Shown piece by piece: positions 47,740-58,483 of a stretch of DNA of 64,000 nucleotides (its first letter is position 1; each line of letters opens with the position of its first letter). This DNA comes from Liquidambar formosana (taxonomy: Eukaryota; Streptophyta; Magnoliopsida; Saxifragales; Altingiaceae). The stretch covers positions 23,644,271 through 23,708,270 of the forward strand of contig CM077833.1 of NCBI GenBank assembly GCA_039720395.1. The letters run 5' to 3'. A program made the position numbers and the translations under genes. The notes under the pieces are model-generated. The model saw only the letters and a list, made by a program, of their open reading frames with translations. It had not been told where the DNA came from and did no database searches.

Positions 47740-50700
47740 TGATTTTACTTCTTCTTTAATGTAGATTCGATTTTTCTGGTTCTTTGAGGAGTTATATATA
47801 TATATGGGTGTTTGAAGATTTTTCTGCCTCTCACCGTGATTTATTTTTAGATCTGTGATATTTACACTGCAATGTACTCTGTTTTCTTTGAGGGTTTATT
47901 CTGTGATATCGATTTTTTTGGTTCTTTGAGGGTTTATTTTTCGGTGGAAACCGAAAACCGCACCATCTCACTTTTGGTCGGTGTAGACATGTTTTCCTTT
48001 GGTTTTGGTGCGGTTTCGGTTGCATGTGAAGAAAACCGATTTGATCGGTTTGGTGGAAAATCACCCCTAAACCGCCCAAACCGGACCGACTTGCACCCCT
48101 ACTGTCTGGTCTTGGTGGCTTATAATGCCACAATCCAGCTCACATAGGAAGAATAAAAAGGCATTCAAAGACTCTCCAACAAGAAGAAAACCAGCTTCAA
48201 AAAAGAACTTAAGAGACAAATCTATAAAAAGGAAGCCCCAACATATCGCTAGCAAGCTCAAAAGGAACAACACCAAAGTCTGCATGCCACTAAGTAAGAT
48301 CAGAAAAATTTGAGAGCCAAATTAGCTATTTTTTCTGCAATAGAATTACCTTCTCTGTAAATATGAGAAAAAATCACATTCATCTTCTTAATGAGAGAAA
48401 GACAGTTTCGCCATTCATTTAACAAGGGCCAAGGAGGCTTAAATGTATAATTCTACAAGGAGGAAATAACAGTCGAGGAATCACTTTCAATCCATAAACT
48501 ATGCCAACCTTTCTCCCAAGCAAAAGAAACTGCAAGAATCACACTCTTGAGTTCAGCAAAAAATGCAGTCTAAATACCCAAACGAAGCCCAAAAAAACCT
48601 TTCACAAAACCCCGATAGTTTCTAAAAACTCCACCACTCGCAACAATGCCAAGATTTCCCTTAGATAAGCCATCAGTATTAACCTTAATCCAATCAGCTA
48701 TAGGGGGATGCCAAAATACCGGAATGACTTTAGGGGCCTTTCGAGGAATACCTTTTAAATGCAAACTATGTAAAATCTGAACATCTAAAACAGAGTTGCC
48801 CATTGGAGCTTTAAGAAGCAAGCTACCTTCTCTAATCCAAGCCATTACAGTGCCAATAGCCCTTTGAACAGGAATGACAAAATTATTAAATTTCACATCA
48901 TTTCTAGACTTCCAAATAATCCAGAGAATGCTCATTACAGCAAGAAGCCAAATATGAGAAAGTTGGCGACTAAAATTATGATCAACAAGCACAAGCAAAC
49001 CCTCTTTCACCATAGAAAAGTGAAGAGAAAAATTAGAATGGAAAATATCATGCAGCCAGACCCAAAGTTGTTGAACAAAGTTGCATTCAAAAAAAAGGTG
49101 CCACGCTGTTTCAATAGTGCAAGGAGAAGTGCAAAGACTACAGCAAGAAACCAATGGCATACCTCTAGATTGAAGATTGTCTTCAGTAGGCAAGTTGTTA
49201 TACATCAGACGAAGAAAAAGGAGAGACCTTTTACGAGGAATATAATTCTGCCAAATCAGCTTACCCCAAGAAACAATAGGATGTTTATTGCGGAAAAAAT
49301 CAAAAGCATCTTTAAATGATAATAACCCAGAAGAAGAATAGGGCCAAACCAACATATCACTACAATCCTCAACCGGCAAAATTATATCATTAATACCAGC
49401 AACAATATCTGGGAAACTGATGGAGCCATGTCAGTAAATACCAACGCTGATCAACAATAAACTCAGAAACATTAAGAGATAGATCAGTATCAATATCCCC
49501 AGTAAAAGTAACCTTGTCAGATAAGGCATCTCCATAATACCACTTACCAAGCCAGAAGTTAACTGTTTTTCCATCCCCTATGATCCACTGACCATGAAAA
49601 CTCAATACCTGAAGAGCATCTTTTAACCCACCCCAAACAGAAGAAGATTTATAAGATCCTAAGGAAACCATAGAAGAGATTTTGAATCTACATCGAAGAA
49701 ATAGAGCACATGGAGAATCATAAGTAATAATAAACCATCCCAATTTTAAGATAGCAGCCTGATTAATTGCTTTGAGATTTCTAAGGCCTAAACCACCTTC
49801 AGACTTGAGAGAACAAACTTAATCCCAATTAATAGACACTAACTTCCTTTTAGAGGTAGAGCCAGCCCAAATAAAATTTCTAATCCACTGTTGCATCTCC
49901 TTCAAAAGGGAAGAAGGCCATATGTAGACTGCCATAGTATGCAAAAGCATTGGAATAATCACTGACTGGACCAATTGAATTCGACCAGCAATAGAAAGAA
50001 GTATGCATTTCCAACCCATGTACCAGGTCACATTGGGCAAAACAACGTTTATTGTGATTGATTCAACATTGACAAATATTTAAAACTGAAAGAAGTTTTT
50101 AGGGCCAAAAGAAAAAAGGTTTCATTCTCCATCCAACAAGAAAATTTAAAGGATATATTGGAAATAGAACAATAATTCAATAATTTAAGGCCAAACTGTT
50201 TCTGCTGCATGGTTGAAATTCAAGGATGCCTCACTTCATTGGCTGGGACCGCATCACTGATGAAGCAGTGAATAACCACTAAAAAATGGGGGAGTAAAAC
50301 AGCCTGGCAAGAATAGCCCATTAACACCATTTTTTTTCCTTTTTGATTAAGTAAAGGCCCAGTAACACATACAGGTGGATACGTAAAGAAAATGATACTT
50401 TTCAATGTATAACAGTAAGGAAATGACCAATGGTTTGTTTCAGACTTTCAGGTAATCATCATTCAAAATAGAGAACAATACAACAAGAATTAAAATGATT
50501 GTACACTAAAATACATGCATTTTTTGCAGGGTTTGGAGAGGGGGGGGTGTGGAAGTGGAAGCAAACCTCCTCTTACCTGCAAATATGTAATAGCCCGACG
50601 AAGATCACCCTGGGAGATAGAACTTAAAGTTGAAAGAGCCTACAATAATACACAGGCCATATCATCATCTACAAAAGTACAAATTTATTAAAGTCTACCG

Positions 50701-52567
50701 GATACAAGGAAGAAACCATTGTCACACAAACTACTGTTTCCAAAACAAGCATCGAGCCATTAGATCCTCACCTCTGAATCCAGGTTGAGGCCTTCTTCAT
50801 TACAAATGTGCAATATACGGCTGCTCATGATTTCTTCTGAAAGTGGCTTAAATCTAAACTTTGCACATCTAGAGGCAAGTGGCTCTATGATCCTACATGA
50901 AATACAATCATGTAAATCATGAAGCCAAATTATTACCTTTAATTATTTAATTCAAGGCAGGATGAAAAAAAAATTGAAACTATTTATGATAGAATTGGCA
51001 AGAGAAGGTAAACCTGCTAATGTAGTTACAGATGAAAAAGAATCTTGTAACTTTGGAGTAAGTTTCCATCGTACGTCTCAGGGCATTCTGTAGAACAAAA
51101 TATAATAAATGTGCCGCATATATTACCCCCTACTGAAATTGATTAACATTACTGGAGAAAGAACAAATAACAAACATGCCTGAGCATCTTCAGTCATTGA
51201 ATCTGCCTCATCTAGAATGATGATCTTATAAGGTGGACAAGGATAACCCCTGAAGTATTGTAGAGAAGGATTACATTTGAATAGAAAGGATAAAGGAGTA
51301 AATGTGTAGTAAAATGGGCAAAGTAATAATTTCAAGACATAAGTATATACCCCTGACGGTGACCAGAACCTACAGCCACAGCAGCAAAATCTTTGATCTT
51401 TGTTCGAACTACATTGATCCCACGGTCATCACTTGCATTCAGCTCCAGAACCCTAGACTTGTAGAGTTCAGGCCTGTAAAAGATTGTGATTAATTCAAGG
51501 AGACCAAAGAATAAGCTGCATGCCCACCAGTTAGACTAAAATTAAAAATTTATCTTGTAAGGAATGTCTCAAAATTTAGGCCATCCAAGCCACAAGCTGA
51601 GTCATTTAAGGTTGTCAAAATGACTGCCTGGGGTGGCCAATAACACATCTAAGCTGCCCTATTAATCAAAAGAATAGCGAAAGAAGCCACCAAGCACTAC
51701 ACTTTGTGCAAGCACCAGCTCAAATATAGTCACACTCAGCAAGAAGATATTTTGCCAGATGACTGAGCTCTTGAAGGAAAATTTTCTGCCCAATAGTCAA
51801 ATAAAATTATATAGTTGTGCAAAAGGTTCATACTTGGGGCTATAAGATAGGTTCTATATGCTATTGCATCACGGATCTACATACACTTGAGTATAAAAAG
51901 AATAGCGTAATTGTTAAACATACTTTCAAAAAGAAGCAACCATTTTCCCTCAGTTTTCTCAGGAATTTGACAAAGGGTACGCATAAAAATTGACCAGATA
52001 AAAGTATCACAAGCAATTGATTTATTACAATGGGTACCCAAACATAAAGTATTATTACCAAATTGAATTTGATAAGTGAAGAAAAGTACAAAAATTATTG
52101 TCAGAAGCAAATTACTCAAAAATTGAAGCGAATATGTGTGTGTATATAGCAGAGTACCCGTAAAGCTGGTGGGCGATGGCGAGGGCAGTGGTGGTTTTTC
52201 CGGTGCCGGGCGGACCGTAGAAGAGCATATGTGGGCACTGCAAAAAACCATTGATAATAATAATAATAGGGTTTTGTTTTTTATTTTATAAACTAAATAG
52301 CATCAAGAATAATTGGGGTAAATCGGAATAAACGTTACATTGGTTGTTTCGAGGGTGTTCGAGAGGACTTTGACGACCTCGTCCTGGTGAGCTACGTCCT
52401 TCACTTGCTTCGGCCGACTGATAATCACCAACAATAATTAGAATATATACAAAAATGACAATAATTAGCCAAAGAAACAAGGGGAAAAAAAAAAATTTGA
52501 AGCAAGAGGGTGAGAGATTTTACTATTTCTCCACCCATGGCTGAGAGCTCTGCAACATTGGCGCCAT
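41576..52567 (-). CDS. RFC4: Replication factor C subunit 4 (clamp loader)
   Basis: This is a small subunit of the RFC clamp loader, an AAA+ ATPase complex that loads PCNA onto primed DNA in the nucleus. Exons in transcription order: 52567-52524, 52417-52339, 52237-52158, 51473-51351, 51249-51180, 51087-51014, 50892-50772, 50639-50577, 45546-45487, 42546-42421, 42341-42258, 41680-41576. They total 1029 nt and give 342 aa, the normal plant length. The start [18 protein letters not shown] is the family N-terminus (RFC box). Walker [10 protein letters not shown] is at 49-57, DEAD (Walker B) at 122-125, and the SRC arginine-finger motif at 164-166. The C-terminus is MPQEFSFES. All phases close without a stop. 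Intron 5 has a GC donor (CAG/GCATGT), and intron 8 is about 5 kb and filled with transposons. Human RFC4 and Arabidopsis RFC4 are the nearest relatives I know. Confidence 0.95.
43550..43970. mobile_element. MITE in RFC4 intron 9
   Basis: The left end GGCTATGTATGGATTGAGAG and the right end CTCTCAATCCATAGATAGCC are inverted. The subterminal parts are GA-rich on one side and CT-rich on the other, so the element can fold. 421 bp, no ORF, target duplication not clear. Confidence 0.7.
44735..44906. repeat. Tandem duplication in RFC4 intron 9
   Basis: Two adjacent copies of about 85 bases share TATTTATAAAGAAATCAA, CATGGAATTTC and AAGAACCAAAGTGGTT with a few mismatches. Confidence 0.8.
46393..46549. 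mobile_element. Hairpin MITE in RFC4 intron 8
   Basis: AAAGGGGGAGTTTTAGATTG at the left and its complement at the right; the inverted arms are about 48 bases. A 3-bp ATT flanks both sides. The interior GTAAATGACTACTAACTT is shared with remnants in the NRAMP introns. Confidence 0.8.
46902..48101. mobile_element. Non-autonomous hAT element, 1.2 kb
   Basis: The ends are TAGGGGTGCAAG and CTTGCACCCCTA, the standard hAT form, flanked by an 8-bp target duplication CTGTCTGG (46894-46901 and 48102-48109). Both subterminal regions are packed with ACCGGACCGAACC-like repeats in opposite orientation. The interior has CT and AT microsatellites and a 156-bp tandem duplication. No transposase ORF. Confidence 0.93.
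47388..47699. repeat. 156-bp tandem duplication inside the hAT element
   Basis: 47388-47543 and 47544-47699 are almost identical; both begin TAGACTAATCTCTTGTTG and contain CGTCGCCGTCAAGCCCC. The near identity points to a recent duplication. Confidence 0.93.
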
Positions 52568-52574
52568 CACTCTG

Positions 52575-52594
52575 TCTCCCTCTCTCTCTCTCTC

Positions 52595-52627
<33 letters not shown>
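52575..52627. repeat. (CT)n(GT)n microsatellite in RFC4 5' region
   Basis: A CT-rich run followed by a GT run, between the RFC4 start codon and the E2F-like site. Confidence 0.9.
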
Positions 52628-52628
<1 letters not shown>

Positions 52629-52630
<2 letters not shown>

Positions 52631-52636
52631 TCCCGC
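52629..52636 (+). promoter_or_regulatory. E2F consensus site upstream of RFC4
   Basis: TTTCCCGC is an exact match to the E2F/DP consensus TTTSSCGC, 62 bases upstream of the RFC4 ATG. E2F sites in plant replication genes drive G1/S expression, so this fits the gene. An 8-mer can occur by chance, but the position is telling. Confidence 0.7.
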
Positions 52637-52724
52637 TTTTATTGACTGAAGAAATCGAAGGGACCGTCGAATACAGCGACAGCGGACAAACACGGGTGCG
52701 AAACGCTGCGTTTACCCTAGCGTA

Positions 52725-53123
52725 GGGAACGGCTATTGCAACCCCCAATCTTATCACCCCACCCCATCCTCTAGGTTTTTAAGGTTTTATACAAAATATA
52801 AAAGGTTTTTATGAAAACCGGTCATTACGTCCACTAGAAAATATCATTTTGAACAACTTTGTAGAATAAAGTTTTTCTTTAATCTACCGTTTTAAATATA
52901 TTTTTTAGCCATTTATAGCTTTTATTTCATTTTTTGCCAAAAAATCTACCTAAATGATAGATTTTGTAAAAACCTTCTTCTGTAAAATTGTTCAAAATAA
53001 TGTTTTTTAGTGGACCATATGGCCGGTTCTTGCAAAAACCTTTTATATTTTTCATGAAATCTTAAAAACAAAAAAAAAAAGGGGGTGGGGTTATAAGAAT
53101 GGTGGGTTGCAATAGCCGTTCCT
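52725..53123. mobile_element. Mutator-type hairpin MITE, copy 3, in RFC4 promoter
   Basis: Same GGGAACGGCTATTGCAACCC ends and inner hairpin as the copies at 16070 and 17585. The flanks CCTAGCGTA and CCTAGGTAT are a decayed 9-bp duplication. It begins about 160 bases upstream of the RFC4 ATG and under 90 bases from the E2F site, so the native promoter is confined to a short stretch or the element is part of it. Confidence 0.88.
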
Positions 53124-53900
53124 CCTAGGTATTGCAGCTGGACCTTTGGGCTTTAATAAATGGGCTCCAAGTCGCCTTTGATTTGGACATACAGAAATTG
53201 CAACCTTGCAAGTACTATAGGTTTAATAGTATCAAGTCAACACCAGGCTTTGGAAATTGTATTCTATGCATTAAACTAATATGTCTCGTAATCCAATAAT
53301 ACACGAAACACAACTCTCAATGCGGGTGTTGATATAAGTTATATCAGTACATGTTCACCTAATCATTATCTAACCTAAACCTTTTATGTAATTAATCAAT
53401 AGAAAATTTATTTCCTAATATTTTTCCTATTTTGATGGGTAAGTAGATTTATGGTAGAAATAGAAAACTGGTTTTCCCTTTACCTCCGTAGATTTTCCTC
53501 CATCAATTATAAATTGCACATAATGTAAGAAGAGGATCAAGAGGGACAAACATTTTTTTTTCTCAAGAGAACATTAACCACGTGAGGTTTGCAATTATGG
53601 ATTGGGTGCAGTCCATTATGTTTATTTAATTTTGTACTTCATGTATATGTGAAAATCATGATAGCTCTAGGTCTTAGGTTGTATGTGATTGTTAATCATC
53701 TAGCAATATTAAGAATGTTATCAATCAATCTCGAGTTGTTTTGTTAGTCTTAAAAAAATAATAACAATAAATAAGGATATTCCAAGCCTCATTCCCATCG
53801 AGATTTAAACATAGGCTAATCTCATAATGGCTCATGTAAGACACCTTCATACCTACACATATAACAAAACCTATGAGTAGTCGAATCAATGACCTTTGAG

Positions 53901-54167
53901 TAGGGGTGTAAATGAGCCGAGTAGTAGGTTACTCAAGCTTGGCTCGTTAAATTAACGAGCTCAAAAGTAAAGTTTGAGTTCGCCTAATTTTGCTTATAAA
54001 CGAGCTTGAACGAGCCTTTAATCGAGCCGAGCTCGAGTAGTACTTTAAATAATCTTTAAAATAATACTCAAGCTCAACTCGTTTATCTCATGAACAAGCT
54101 CGAACAAGCTTTATATTGGGCCGATCTCGAATCAAGCTTGAGTAGCTTGACTTGTTTTACAGCCCTA
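53901..54167. mobile_element. hAT-type MITE
   Basis: Begins TAGGGGTGTAAATGAGCCGAG and ends TTTTACAGCCCTA, standard hAT MITE ends. The interior is made of GAGCTCGA/CTCGAGC-type repeats. The 8-bp flanks are similar but not identical. Confidence 0.75.
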
Positions 54168-54400
54168 CAACTTTGAAAGTATATCTAAGGCGTGCTTAAC
54201 CGCTTAACCAACCTCGTAAGGGCAAGTTGTTTTGTTCGTTTTGTAACATTAAAAATAGTGCAAGTTAGTGATTTTACGAAGAAAAGAGATTATATAAATT
54301 GTATGTTTTGAGCAAGGTGTCATAAAAGGCGACAATAATAAAATATTGTCACTTTATTGGAGTGACAATGGTGCAATGAAGAGAGAGACAAAAGCACTTA

Positions 54401-54649
54401 GGCTGCGTTTGGTTTCAAGGAATGGAATGGAATGAGAGTGGGAATGGAATGGGAGTGGGAATGGAATGAGAATGGGAATGGGAACGAGAATGAGAATGGG
54501 AAGGAATGGTTATTCCCTCCAATGAGGGAATAGACCCCCACAAGGGAATAGCCATTCCATTCCCTTGTGTAACCAAACACTCACTTTTTTTTTGGAAAAT
54601 GAAATCACCATTTCATTCCCTTCTTCATTCCCTTATAACAAACATAGCC
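54401..54649. mobile_element. Tourist-like (PIF/Harbinger) MITE
   Basis: Ends GGCTGCGTTTGGTT and AACAAACATAGCC, flanked by TTA on both sides (54398-54400 and 54650-54652), the PIF/Harbinger target. The interior is GGAATGGAATG-rich on one arm and CATTCC-rich on the other. Confidence 0.8.
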
Positions 54650-55124
54650 TTAGGTCTAAACTTTTCCATTAGAGCTCCTAATGAAATTTGTTCTTGAGTT
54701 AATCTTCTCAATCTTTATTGGCGAGAGACTTTTGATTTTATTTTGGTTCTATAAATTGACTCTTTTAATTATAAATGAATTGCAATATTGATATTTTGTC
54801 ACATTGCCTTTTATGATATGACTAAGAGACTCAACATATTATATTGGAATTATATATCATTGATATTCTTTTTCTCTCTTTCTCTCACCCTTCCAGTTAT
54901 CCGCATCCTTCTATGCTTTGCTTCACACCTCAATAAGCAAAACATTGGTCAAGTATAATCATATTGGTTTCTTTCTCTCCACCTGTCAATTACGTTCTTC
55001 CTCACATATTTGAGTGTACCATTTTTATTTTTCATGGGATTTGAAAATACTTGGCCAATGCTCACATAGGTGTAGTTTAGTAAGCATTGGCCAAATATAA
55101 TAAGATTGATTTCTCTCACCCTTT

Positions 55125-57137
55125 TTTTTGGGTAAATTGGGGGCAAAGCCCAACAAAGAGAACACAAAAAAAACAAACTACACGTACCTAGGGGTAGCTA
55201 CACCCCTATCATCAGCAGAGAGGAAATCAGCAACTTCAGGAAGAGGGGTCCTAAAAATTGACAACCCACTCGGGAGCCCATGGCTCAAAGAGGCTAAACA
55301 ATCAGCAACAAAATTACTTTCCGTGTAGTTGTGCTCCACGACACACTGCCAATCCCTCTCAAGGATATCCTTGCACACAACAACAAGGGGATTTAGAGGG
55401 GAACTTATCTCTAGAGGGTTACGACGAAGCAGAACCACAACAGCGGAATTAATGGCCACTAACACCTTACGCAATCCCTCAGCCCACGCAATGGATAATC
55501 CTTGGAAGAGAGCCCACAACTCAACGAGAGTAACTGAGCAAACCCTAATATTAAGCCCAAACCCCACCAACCATCTACCAGCGTCATTATGGATCACGCC
55601 TCTATTGGTAGAGGCACCAAGATTACCCTTTGAACTGCTATCCGTGTTAAGCTTAACCCATCCTAAAGGGGGAAAAGACCAAGCCACATAGTGGATCTGC
55701 TTGGGCGTCTTCACTCCCTCAAACCTTTAACTATCACCTCATTCCTTCATTCTCAGCATAATCAACTCAATGGGATTCGCAGGCATAATAAAGTCACACT
55801 GAAACAGTTTTTTATTTCTCCAATTCCAGATCAGCCAAGCAGCCATAGCAAAAATAGACTGCCAAGAGCACGATCCCATATTATTAATACGACTAGACTA
55901 GATATTAAAATCAATCCAGTCATGAAGATTTAGAGAGAAAAAATCCCTATGAAAACCCACAAGAAGGAGACTTTTCCAAATATGGGTAGCAATCGGACAG
56001 TCGCGAAGCACATAGATGGCGTTTTCAGCTCCATGCCTACAGGAGCTACACGAACTATCCAGGGTGAGATGGCGATCCCTGCGAACACAATTAGTGAGGA
56101 GCCTATCCTAACGAGCCAACCAGAGAAAATGCTTGATTTTAGGGGGATATTTGCTCTTCCAAAGAAGAACCCAATCCTTCTCTTGAAGATCAGGAGAAAA
56201 ATTAGCTGCAACAGCATAAGCAGTCTTCATATTAAACTTACCATTGGGGGAAAATTTCCAACAGAGGGCATCCTCCAAATTTCGCTCTTTAAAAGAATGA
56301 ATGGCACGAATTTTTAAAAGAATATAAGCAGGAAGAAGGTGCTCAAACTTATTCCATAGCCAGTACCCAGAATCATCAATATAATCCTTAATTCTAGCAT
56401 TTATCTCCTCATCAGGGATAGCAGCTAGGGAACTGTCAGCAAGGATACCATCATTAACCCATAAATCCAGCCAGAATTGAATGTTCTTCCCGTCTCCAAC
56501 CACCTATTTCAGACCCTCCTTCACAATAGCATTACCTTTTAGAATACCCTTCTAAGAGGGAGACGCAGGCCCAGGAGCAGAGCAATCCAGAAAATCCTTT
56601 TCTTGAATATATTTAGATTGAAAAATGTCAGCCTAGAGAAACTTAAGCTCAGTAATCAACTTCCAACCCAGCCAAGCCATGTAACTGTTATTAACAGCAC
56701 TCATGTTTCTAATTCCCAAACCCCCTTGAGATTTCGGCCTACAGACTTTCTCCCAAGCCACCAAATGCACCTTATAGCTATTATCTTTATGCCCCCAAAT
56801 GAAGTTACAGTTAGCTTTATCAATTTGATCACAAAGATTGGCGGGAACTTTATAAGTTTGCATAGTATGACCCAGAATAGCTGAGGAAACTGATTGAACT
56901 AAAAGAGCCTTGCCAGCCAAAGAAAGTTGATCTGCTTTCCAACCAGCAAGTCTAGATTGAACATTCTCTAAAATATGGAAATAGGTCTCTTTAGAAACCC
57001 TGTTATGAATTAGCAGAACCCCCAAATATCTCCTCAAATCAGCAGTAAAAGAAATATCACTTTTCATACTAATATCTCTAGCAACACTTCTAGGAACATT
57101 AGGGGAAATAAAAATTTTTGATTTATTTAAATTTTTT
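55125..57137 (-). mobile_element. 5'-truncated LINE (RT tail, zf-RVT, RNase H), about 2 kb
   Basis: On the minus strand: the C-terminal part of the reverse transcriptase (57100-56640; YLGVLLIHNRVSKETY, SRLAGWKADQLSLAGKALL, then NFIWG, then GGLGIRN), a zf-RVT region (56503-56108; DGKNIQFWLDLWV, then KIKHFLWLAR) and RNase H (55714-55180; WVKLNTDSSSKGNLGAS, then VEHNYTESNFVADCLASL). A T run at 55122-55129 is the poly(A) tail. A 16-bp duplication ATTTCTCTCACCCTTT flanks it at 55109-55124 and 57138-57153. Stops and frameshifts make it dead. Confidence 0.92.
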
Positions 57138-57234
57138 ATTTCTCTCACCCTTTCAATTACTTTATTTCTCACATATTTGAATAATTGCGATTTTTTTTTC
57201 ACAGGATTTGAAAATACATTTTTTTTTTTTTTTT

Positions 57235-57489
57235 GGTTAAAAACACTTTAGTACCACGAACTTTGTCCAAAGTTTCTATTGAGTCCACTATTAATTTTTT
57301 TAACATATTGATCTGTATGCGCTCACGTGAGTTTCATGTGCACCTACCGTTAGTGAATAAATGGACTTCCACGATTGGACTACATTAAAATTGTGTAAGA
57401 AAAAATACTGGTCAATGTGTTAAAAAAAAATAATAGCGGACTCAATCGAAACTTTGGACAATGTTCGTGATAGTGAAGTGTTTTTAACC
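57235..57489. mobile_element. Hairpin MITE, 255 bp
   Basis: GGTTAAAAACACTTTAGTAC at the left and its near complement ending AAGTGTTTTTAACC at the right; the arms share CAAAGTTTC(T/G)ATTGAGTCC. T runs flank it on both sides. It splits the GGATTTGAAAATAC sequence that is continuous at 55038-55051. Confidence 0.75.
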
Positions 57490-57499
57490 TTTTTTTTTT

Positions 57500-58194
57500 T
57501 TTGGCCAAACGATAGGAAAAACAGACAAACACCCACGCAAAATCGAAATCAAAACTTCTACAAACATCACACTAGTATTAGAATGAAACATGTCATTAGA
57601 CTCAAATACCATTAGCATGGGATTTGAAAATACTTGACAGATGCTTACTAAGATGGAGCTCATTCTATTTAAAATACTTGTGGTAGTAATTTGAATAATA
57701 ATAATTTTCAATCAGGTAGTTTGAGCTCTTGGCATGTACCACCTAATCCTCCATTGTCCGATTGGCTGCACTGACAACGGACAAAGTGGTCTCGCCCAAC
57801 ATTAGGACAGATCCCTCTGGACCGTTTAAATTCAAATTCAAAACCGCATGATGGTCTACCCTCAGTCACGGCTTGTGATTTTGGAAAACCAATGAACGTC
57901 CACTAGAATTTATTAAAACGAAAGACAACGTGAAGCCACCTACCATTGAGAGGGCCCTCTGGCAGTCGTCCAAGCAACATGATTGGTCGTTCATTGTAAA
58001 ACTTCTGACCCCAGGTAATCTCAATTCAAAACAGGAAGAGAGATGTGGACTATAGAGAGAGGTGTGGGCCCCCCCTCCTGTCCGCTCCTAACGATTACCG
58101 AGTTGATCAGACGGTCAGGATCTCTCCCAATTCAAACCGTCCCCTTTCCCCGCCTCAAAAGTATCATTAACAAATATTTATCACTCTCACGCAA

Positions 58195-58226
<32 letters not shown>

Positions 58227-58290
58227 TTCACTTCAGCTTTCGCTCTCTAAAAACCTCTGGACAATCCTTCAAAATCCATGAATCCCATAC
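57500..58290. promoter_or_regulatory. Upstream region of the cyclin A gene
   Basis: No gene is seen. It contains an AACGG core at 57776-57780, the centre of the mitosis-specific MSA element but without the full consensus, a (CT)n tract at 58196-58230, and a telo-box AAACCCTAA at 58292-58300. Telo-boxes are common near the start of plant genes expressed in dividing cells. The actual promoter limits are not known. Confidence 0.4.
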
Positions 58291-58483
58291 CAAACCCTAA
58301 CCCTAATTTCACCAAAGATTCAATCTTTTACTAAGCTCCATCTCTGTATACACCTCTCTCTCCCTCTCGCTCTCTTCCCTTATCTTGTTCAGTTCTTGAA
58401 GTAGCAACGAAGGCTGAAGCAGAGAGGTTTCTTCTTTGCATTCTTAGAGTAAAGCTGGAATTAGGGTTTTAAGCCCAAGAAAA

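Larger units (their letters stand above)
46708..50040 (-). mobile_element. LINE remnant in RFC4 intron 8 (RT tail, zinc domain, RNase H)
   Basis: Read on the minus strand from 50040: the C-terminal end of a reverse transcriptase ([19 protein letters not shown], then RNFIWAG), then the zf-RVT-like region (49379-48850; [15 protein letters not shown]-rich CCSLC, then AWHLFFEC), then RNase H ([12 protein letters not shown], then [15 protein letters not shown] down to about 48307). Several stops and frameshifts break it. Long T runs at 46708-46730 probably mark its poly(A) tail, with a hAT element nested in the 3'UTR. The 5' end is missing, as usual for plant L1-type LINEs. It has the same orientation as RFC4. 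Confidence 0.82.
53130..55108. other. Transposon-rich spacer between RFC4 and cyclin A
   Basis: It holds two MITEs (53901 and 54401) and, at 54940-55050, a diverged duplicate of the sequence into which the LINE at 55125 inserted. No gene is seen. Confidence 0.6.

Noticed and set aside
48864..49319. 151-codon plus-strand ORF in RFC4 intron 8
   Set aside because: It is the antisense of the LINE zf-RVT/RNase H region, Lys/Asn-rich as expected for a shadow frame.
55329..56317. Plus-strand ORFs of 120-122 codons in the 55-56 kb region
   Set aside because: Complement of the LINE reading frames.
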